Assembly: GCA_021209875.1 (NCBI GenBank)
Contig: JAGYVD010000005.1
Coordinates: 2,356,001-2,420,000, forward strand
Origin: Rosellinia necatrix
Lineage: Eukaryota > Ascomycota > Sordariomycetes > Xylariales > Xylariaceae
Length of the DNA: 64,000 nucleotides
Reading direction: 5' to 3'
This document shows positions 59,527 through 64,000 of the stretch, piece by piece. The notes under the pieces were generated by a model that was given only the letters and a program-made list of their open reading frames with translations, searched no databases and had not been told where the DNA came from. The first letter of the stretch is position 1, and each line of letters begins with the position of its first letter. A program made the position numbers and the translations under genes.

Positions 59527-60328
59527 TGTGGCGGTAGGCGATGGAAGGGAGGTCGAGAGGGAAGTAAAGGTGAAGAAGTAGTTCTGAGGGAGGGGAGTGG
59601 GATCAAATAAACAGCCTATCCGAGAGGTCGAAGGCAACAGAGAATGCGGCAGCCCAGAATGAAGTCAGGTCGAGAAGTACTGTTGATCACGGAAGGGTCG
59701 TTTTGAGCTTGGTGGGGTCCTTTTTTTGTTGTTCCCCCTGTTTTTGGTAAGCGCATTGGGCGGGCTTCGGGTCTGTTGGCACCCCAATTCTACCGCCCCC
59801 CACCAATACCAAATATGTGGCCAATCAACAACATTGGTCGAAGCCTGTGCACAGACCATGTGTGCCCCTGAGACCAACGCCCCCGGCACCTACCGGTGGG
59901 AACCCATCCATCTCTTTACTACCTAGGTAGGTAGGTAGGTAAGTCGGGTACCTACCAGTCGCTGATATAATGATATGCGGTATCTAGGTACTTAGCTTTA
60001 GGTAGGTACCTACTCAAGTAGTAGGTAGTAGGTAGTATTAACGTCTAATCTAGGTGTCTGACAGTGCTAGTTACATTTTAATGGTGCGATTGTGGCATAG
60101 GTACCTACTCAAGGTAGTACACTACATACCTAGTAGGTAGTTAGGTAGTAGTCAGTGCTGTGTTGGCGCTCTTAGTTCCAATCAGAGCACCTTTTTTTTT
60201 TTTTTTGCCCGTTCCATCTGACGAGGTACGCTACGGCATACTAGTGCTAGTATCAAGGTGCTTCGAACAATCCTGTCACCCCCCATTTTGCGTTCATCTC
60301 AATATTACCACATTGGTGATTCATCGAC
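59527..60328. repeat. Divergent promoter region with TACCTAGGTA tracts
   Basis: Between the tubulin and Pga1-like genes. 59920-60145 is made of AGGT/CCTAGG tracts and includes a TAGACGTTAATA-type element in reverse orientation (60018-60061). T15 run at 60192-60206. Confidence 0.75.
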
Positions 60329-61087
60329 ATGGTAGTTTCGTGCATTTGGTTGTTTCTCATACTTCCCTATGTATGGGGAAATACTGAGAAGACAATTTTC
60401 TTAGGGCCGCCGCCGGTCAATATTAAATCGGCTTACCCTACATTGGATCATCTACCACTCATCTCCCTCAGCCCCGAACAGTTCACCGTTCGCACCTATC
60501 TCAAGACCGAGTTCCCCAACAATGAGTTGGAGGATGGTACAGCATCGTGGCTTCTCCTCCATAATCTCAGTGAAGGGCAACGCTATGAGGTGCGTGTTTG
60601 CTGGGCAGCAACTGTAGGTCAAGCTTCCGTACACGTAGGCCAAACTTCATGGCAAAAGAGGCTTATGTTATTCCAGCAACCGACTGTGTTCAAGCTTGAA
60701 GCGTATGAGCTTGAGACTGTCTCCCAGACTCCCGATTTGATCTCAGAATTATCCGCGTACGCATCCACGCTACCTTTTGACGTGAACAACCCCGTCACTA
60801 CATCAATGCGAACTTTAGAGCTAGGCGTAACAGATTCTATCTTATTGCTTAGGGTTCTTGCAGCTGCGGACTTCTATACTACAAACCATACAATGATGAC
60901 AGACGCCCCTTCCGTCTTCGTAGACATTATTCTGGACCCCTTCATGTTAAATCTGTTTCCCCGATCGCTTTCATCCTCTGCAGCCTGTATCGCTGTGGTG
61001 ACCATCGTCTCTTGGGTGGTGGGCAAATGGGCATCATCATGGATTTGTCAGATAGTAACAGAACCGGCAAAACAGAAATATCAATAA
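60329..61087 (+). CDS. Pga1-like protein (GPI mannosyltransferase II co-factor)
   Basis: Exons 60329-60613 and 60677-61087 give 231 aa. In yeast Pga1 partners Gpi18 in adding the second mannose of the GPI precursor in the ER. Seen: a hydrophobic N-terminal signal (MVVSCIWLFLILPYVWG), NEGQ-like SEGQRYEVRVCWAATQPTVFKLEAYELETV, a conserved-looking VDIILDPFMLNLFPRSL, and a C-terminal membrane segment CIAVVTIVSWVVG. The 63-nt intron (GTAGGT..CCAG) is a multiple of three and open, so an unspliced reading inserts 21 residues between WAAT and QPT. Family assignment rests on overall layout and remembered motifs and is moderate. No other GPI gene is adjacent. Confidence 0.7.
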   Translation: MVVSCIWLFLILPYVWGNTEKTIFLGPPPVNIKSAYPTLDHLPLISLSPEQFTVRTYLKTEFPNNELEDGTASWLLLHNLSEGQRYEVRVCWAATVGQASVHVGQTSWQKRLMLFQQPTVFKLEAYELETVSQTPDLISELSAYASTLPFDVNNPVTTSMRTLELGVTDSILLLRVLAAADFYTTNHTMMTDAPSVFVDIILDPFMLNLFPRSLSSSAACIAVVTIVSWVVGKWASSWICQIVTEPAKQKYQ

Positions 61088-61360
61088 TCTTCTCTGTATA
61101 CCATATGAGCCGTTTTCAAGAATGCTTAGAGTCCCTTAATCATTATGAAGAGCATACATCAGTTAATTCGTCTACCGCGCTGTTCGCCGAGGATTTTTAG
61201 TCGCAAATTACCCGTTGGCGTGTAGCCTAATCCATATGCAAGCCCTTGAGGAGGATGAAAATGAAACCTTGAGGAGTAGCGACCAGTCTCTGGGTGTGGG
61301 CATGATGTTTACTACTGTCCGCGGCCTACTACCGGCCGGTCGGTTGTCGCGGTGTCCTAA

Positions 61361-62761
61361 TTACCAATTTCCGGGGGGGTATCCTGCCTGGCCTCCATGC
61401 TGACCGTGTTGCGGAGTAGACCCATGGCTAGCATAAGAAGGTTGGCTGGGATATTGATGTTGCGCAACCGTTGATGGAGGGGGCGGGTACTGCTGGCTAT
61501 AGGAAGAAGGCGGGGGATATTGCTGCTGGTGAACCCCATACGACGATTGAGCCGGGGAAGATGTGTATTGATTTTGTTGGGGCGCTGCTCAGATTAGACA
61601 AACTAGTTTATCAACAGCGATCGATATAGTGCTAAGTTACTCACGATACTCGTGCGAAGTTGGGCTATGCCCGTAGTTGGAGGAGGGTCTACCACTTCCA
61701 TAGGACGGGTTCTGTCCACCCGGGGGGTATGGCACAGCACCGTGTTGTCCCGGTGGAGGCGGGTAAGATGGTGTTCCATGCTGGTTCGGGGGAGGGTTGT
61801 ATGTAGGCGTGTTGTGTTGGTCAGAAGATGGAGAAGCGTAAGAAGGCGTTGATTCAGTTGGCGGTTGGTAGGATGTTGCAGGAGCTTGGCCGCTATAACC
61901 TGCGGACTGACCAGGATTCGAGTAACCGTAGTTCTGCCCCTATAAATCATGTAAACAGCCTGGCTTTCATTGCCATTTCCCAGGATAGACACTTACTGAT
62001 TGTTTCCCGTGGTGCCCCCCGAACATACCTGCTACACCCCCCATTACTTGGCCGGTTAACCCACTGGATGCATGAGTCTGCCCACTATGGTAATTTTGTG
62101 GCTGCTCAGGCTTCTGACTTGAAGAAAATAGACTCGATGCCAATTGTCCTACTAAACTGGTGGAACCTCCGCCTCCGCCGGCATGACTCCCAGAGGAACT
62201 GCTATGACTCCCACTATGGCTATTACCAAGTCCCCCAATAAGTTGGCCGGCGAGATTTCCCAGGCCCCCTGAGCCGTGACCGTTTCCGCCATGAGGTTTC
62301 CCATTACCGCCTGAGAGCTGGTTAAACAGCGCGTTTGTGGCGATGCTCTGTGACGAATAAGACGGTCAGTGTTGTTTTGTTACGGACGCTCGGTATTCTG
62401 GCGAAGAGCGTTTGAACCAACATACGCCAAGACCTCTGTCGCCGGTTAGCCCATCGAGGCTCCTCGAACTCTCCGGAGGTAAGATAGGCTCCATGCGACC
62501 ATCTGGGTGTTTGAGGGTCTGTGTGCCGTCTGGATGTGTTATGACCTCTCGTGGGCCCGGGACGCCGTATGGATGCTCGTTTGATTGTGCCGGGGTGGCT
62601 CCCGGAGCGGCATCTGTAGGGATATCCCATTGCGAGACACCGGTTGAGAGCTGCACATAATAGTATTTCTTGCTCGCTCCATCCCACTGCGCGATCCATC
62701 CGGGAGGGAGATGTGGTGGCTCGAACGTGGGACCCTCGTTGGGAGAGGCGGGGCCAGCCAT
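61361..62761 (-). CDS. WW-domain protein with Gly/Ser- and Pro/Gln/Tyr-rich tail
   Basis: Four exons (62761-62426, 62347-61997, 61939-61645, 61584-61361) give 401 aa. The WW domain is near residues 15-45: LPPGWIAQWDGASKKYYYVQL..WDIP, with the two Trp at normal spacing; it should bind proline-rich ligands. The middle is Gly/Ser/His-rich (SIATNALFNQLSGG, GNLAGQLIGG). The C-terminal half is a low-complexity Pro/Gln/Tyr/Ser tail ending YPPGNW. The start MAGPASPNEG is preferred; an in-frame ATG at 62827 adds 22 residues. A probable 5'-UTR intron runs from a GTACGT donor near 62959 to CATGCAG just before 62876 (inferred). The function of this fungal family is unknown to me. Confidence 0.88.
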
Positions 62762-64000
62762 GATGACTGAGAAGTTTCGAAGCGATTCCCAGTTACCGGA
62801 AAATATGGTGGCAGAAGACGGGTGCAAGGCGAGAGAAGACTTGGAGGCGTGGAGAGATCACGGAAAGGGGTCTGCATGATAAGGGATTATTATTAGCAGG
62901 ACTACATGGACTCTAAAATCTGGTTAAAGACATGGCATCCGAGGTGGCTGATACGTACCTCTTGAATTCTGGGGCTGAGCTTGAAAAAGAGGACCAAGAG
63001 ATCTTGGAGGGGTCGGGAACATCAAGAAGAGACCTAGATAGCTACATATGTCGAGCTAACGTGGGGCTCCTGCCTCTTCTACCTAGCCTACCTAGGAACT
63101 TAAGTAGATAACACAGCCTCTTTAGCACTAGCCCCTGGCCCTAGATGGGTAACCGCTTTGCCACCTAACTAGGTAACTACCTAGGTATGTTAATCCCCAA
63201 AGGAGTTTCTCGGATTTCATATAAGTAATCTCTTATCGAATATATAACAAGACCTGCCTGGGTTCGGTGTTATGACTTGCACATAACCTGCCTAGGTATC
63301 TACCCTTACGTGTATACTTAGTAATAAACCAATCTAGAATTTTCCATTGACCCTACCTAGGTATTCCTTTTGCGACTCCAGGAAGCTTGCCAGTAAATTA
63401 TTTAGTGTATGTGCAAGTAGTCAGGTTCTGCCCACCTGCACTCTGCACTCTGTACTCTTTTCTTTTTCTCTTTCCGCTTTCACTGTCATCTTCTTGGCTG
63501 TAATATTAGATATGCAAGTCAGAAATCGGCCTTGCCCTACTGACTGATGTTAAAGCTGCATAGGTAAGTAGTTAACAAAACTTTAGCTCTCACACCTTTT
63601 TAACAATATGTGGACCCAACCTACCTATGTTAGGTGTGTCAATTACCTACCTCCCAGGTAGGCCAGCCGTTCAGGATATATTTTTGAATCAAAGCGAAAC
63701 ATATGGTTTATCATTCTTAATTCCACTAATAAATACATCCTTGCGAACAACCGGCTTCATAAAGCAGACGCGGGATGGCGTATGGTGTAAATGACTAGCT
63801 AACATGTTTCCTTATGGTGGTGATTTCATAAAACTTACCATGACGTCAAGGTTGGCTGGAGGGAAGAACAACATATGTATGTTCAAGTATGTCGCTTTAA
63901 TAGTCTAGAGGTCATAAGGTCTACTGTACCTACCAAAGTACACAGAATTAGGATACCTATTATTCCCAGCACTTCCCGATGAAAGTCCGGAAGTCGGGTG
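62762..64000. repeat. Promoter of the WW gene and right-hand intergenic region
   Basis: No gene supported to the window edge. CCTAGGTA-type tracts at about 63080-63195, 63285-63365 and 63555-63662. The last 250 bases are AT-rich without a recognisable exon. Confidence 0.6.

Noticed and set aside
1..64000. CRISPR arrays, bacterial operons or integrated virus
   Set aside because: None seen; repeats are microsatellites and palindromes without spacer structure, and all genes are spliced or fungal in type.
1..64000. All frameshifts as plain sequencing error
   Set aside because: Tubulin, eS8, permease, Ede1, RabGAP, Tbf1, MINDY, ALDH and the monooxygenase keep frame over long exons, so errors alone would have to hit accessory genes selectively; homopolymer sites remain suspect.

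Overview
The window is nuclear DNA of a filamentous ascomycete (Pezizomycotina, most likely a Sordariomycete). The genes have short GT-AG introns (about 49-190 nt) with CTRAY-type branch points. There is an intron-containing tRNA-Met, two Zn2Cys6 regulators, and conserved fungal proteins (Alg2, Tbf1, eS8, Pho89-type permease, Ede1, alpha-tubulin, a TBC RabGAP). Intergenic space is sprinkled with palindromic TACCTAGGTA / (AGGT)n tracts. The species cannot be named from sequence alone.

Layout. 0-2.5 kb: ALG2 and a doubtful small CxxC protein. 3.2-14.3 kb: an aromatic-catabolism-like neighbourhood. It holds a decayed Zn2Cys6 regulator (-), a VOC/extradiol-type ring-cleavage dioxygenase (-, one frameshift), a divergently transcribed FAD phenol-hydroxylase-type monooxygenase (+), a fumarylacetoacetate-hydrolase-family enzyme (-) and an aldehyde dehydrogenase (-). 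14.3-17.4 kb: no gene seen. 17.4-24.1 kb: Tbf1-like telobox protein (+) converging on a MINDY deubiquitinase (-). 25.7-29.1 kb: a phytanoyl-CoA-dioxygenase-family protein and a second Zn2Cys6 regulator, both (-). 29.8-35 kb: steroid 5-alpha-reductase-like protein (+), a secreted GH5 endoglucanase with a broken signal-peptide frame (-), and a 7-TM-like membrane protein (-). 36.1 kb: tRNA-Met(CAT). 38.4-43.3 kb: TBC-domain RabGAP (+) and ribosomal protein eS8 (-). 43.3-47.8 kb: gene-poor. 47.8-49.7 kb: PiT-family phosphate permease (+). 51.6-59.5 kb: Ede1 (-) and alpha-tubulin (-). 60.3-62.8 kb: Pga1-like protein (+) and a WW-domain protein (-).

How genes may work together. The monooxygenase, ring-cleavage dioxygenase and FAH-family enzyme form a plausible meta-cleavage route: hydroxylation of a phenol, extradiol cleavage, then processing of the ring-fission product. 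The ALDH could oxidise a semialdehyde but also looks like a general AldA-type enzyme. The regulator carries several reading-frame lesions and the dioxygenase carries one at a C8 homopolymer. Most long genes in the same window have clean frames, so real decay is likelier than uniformly poor sequence, although homopolymer errors cannot be excluded. Exon coordinates were derived by hand from splice signals and checked for phase consistency.
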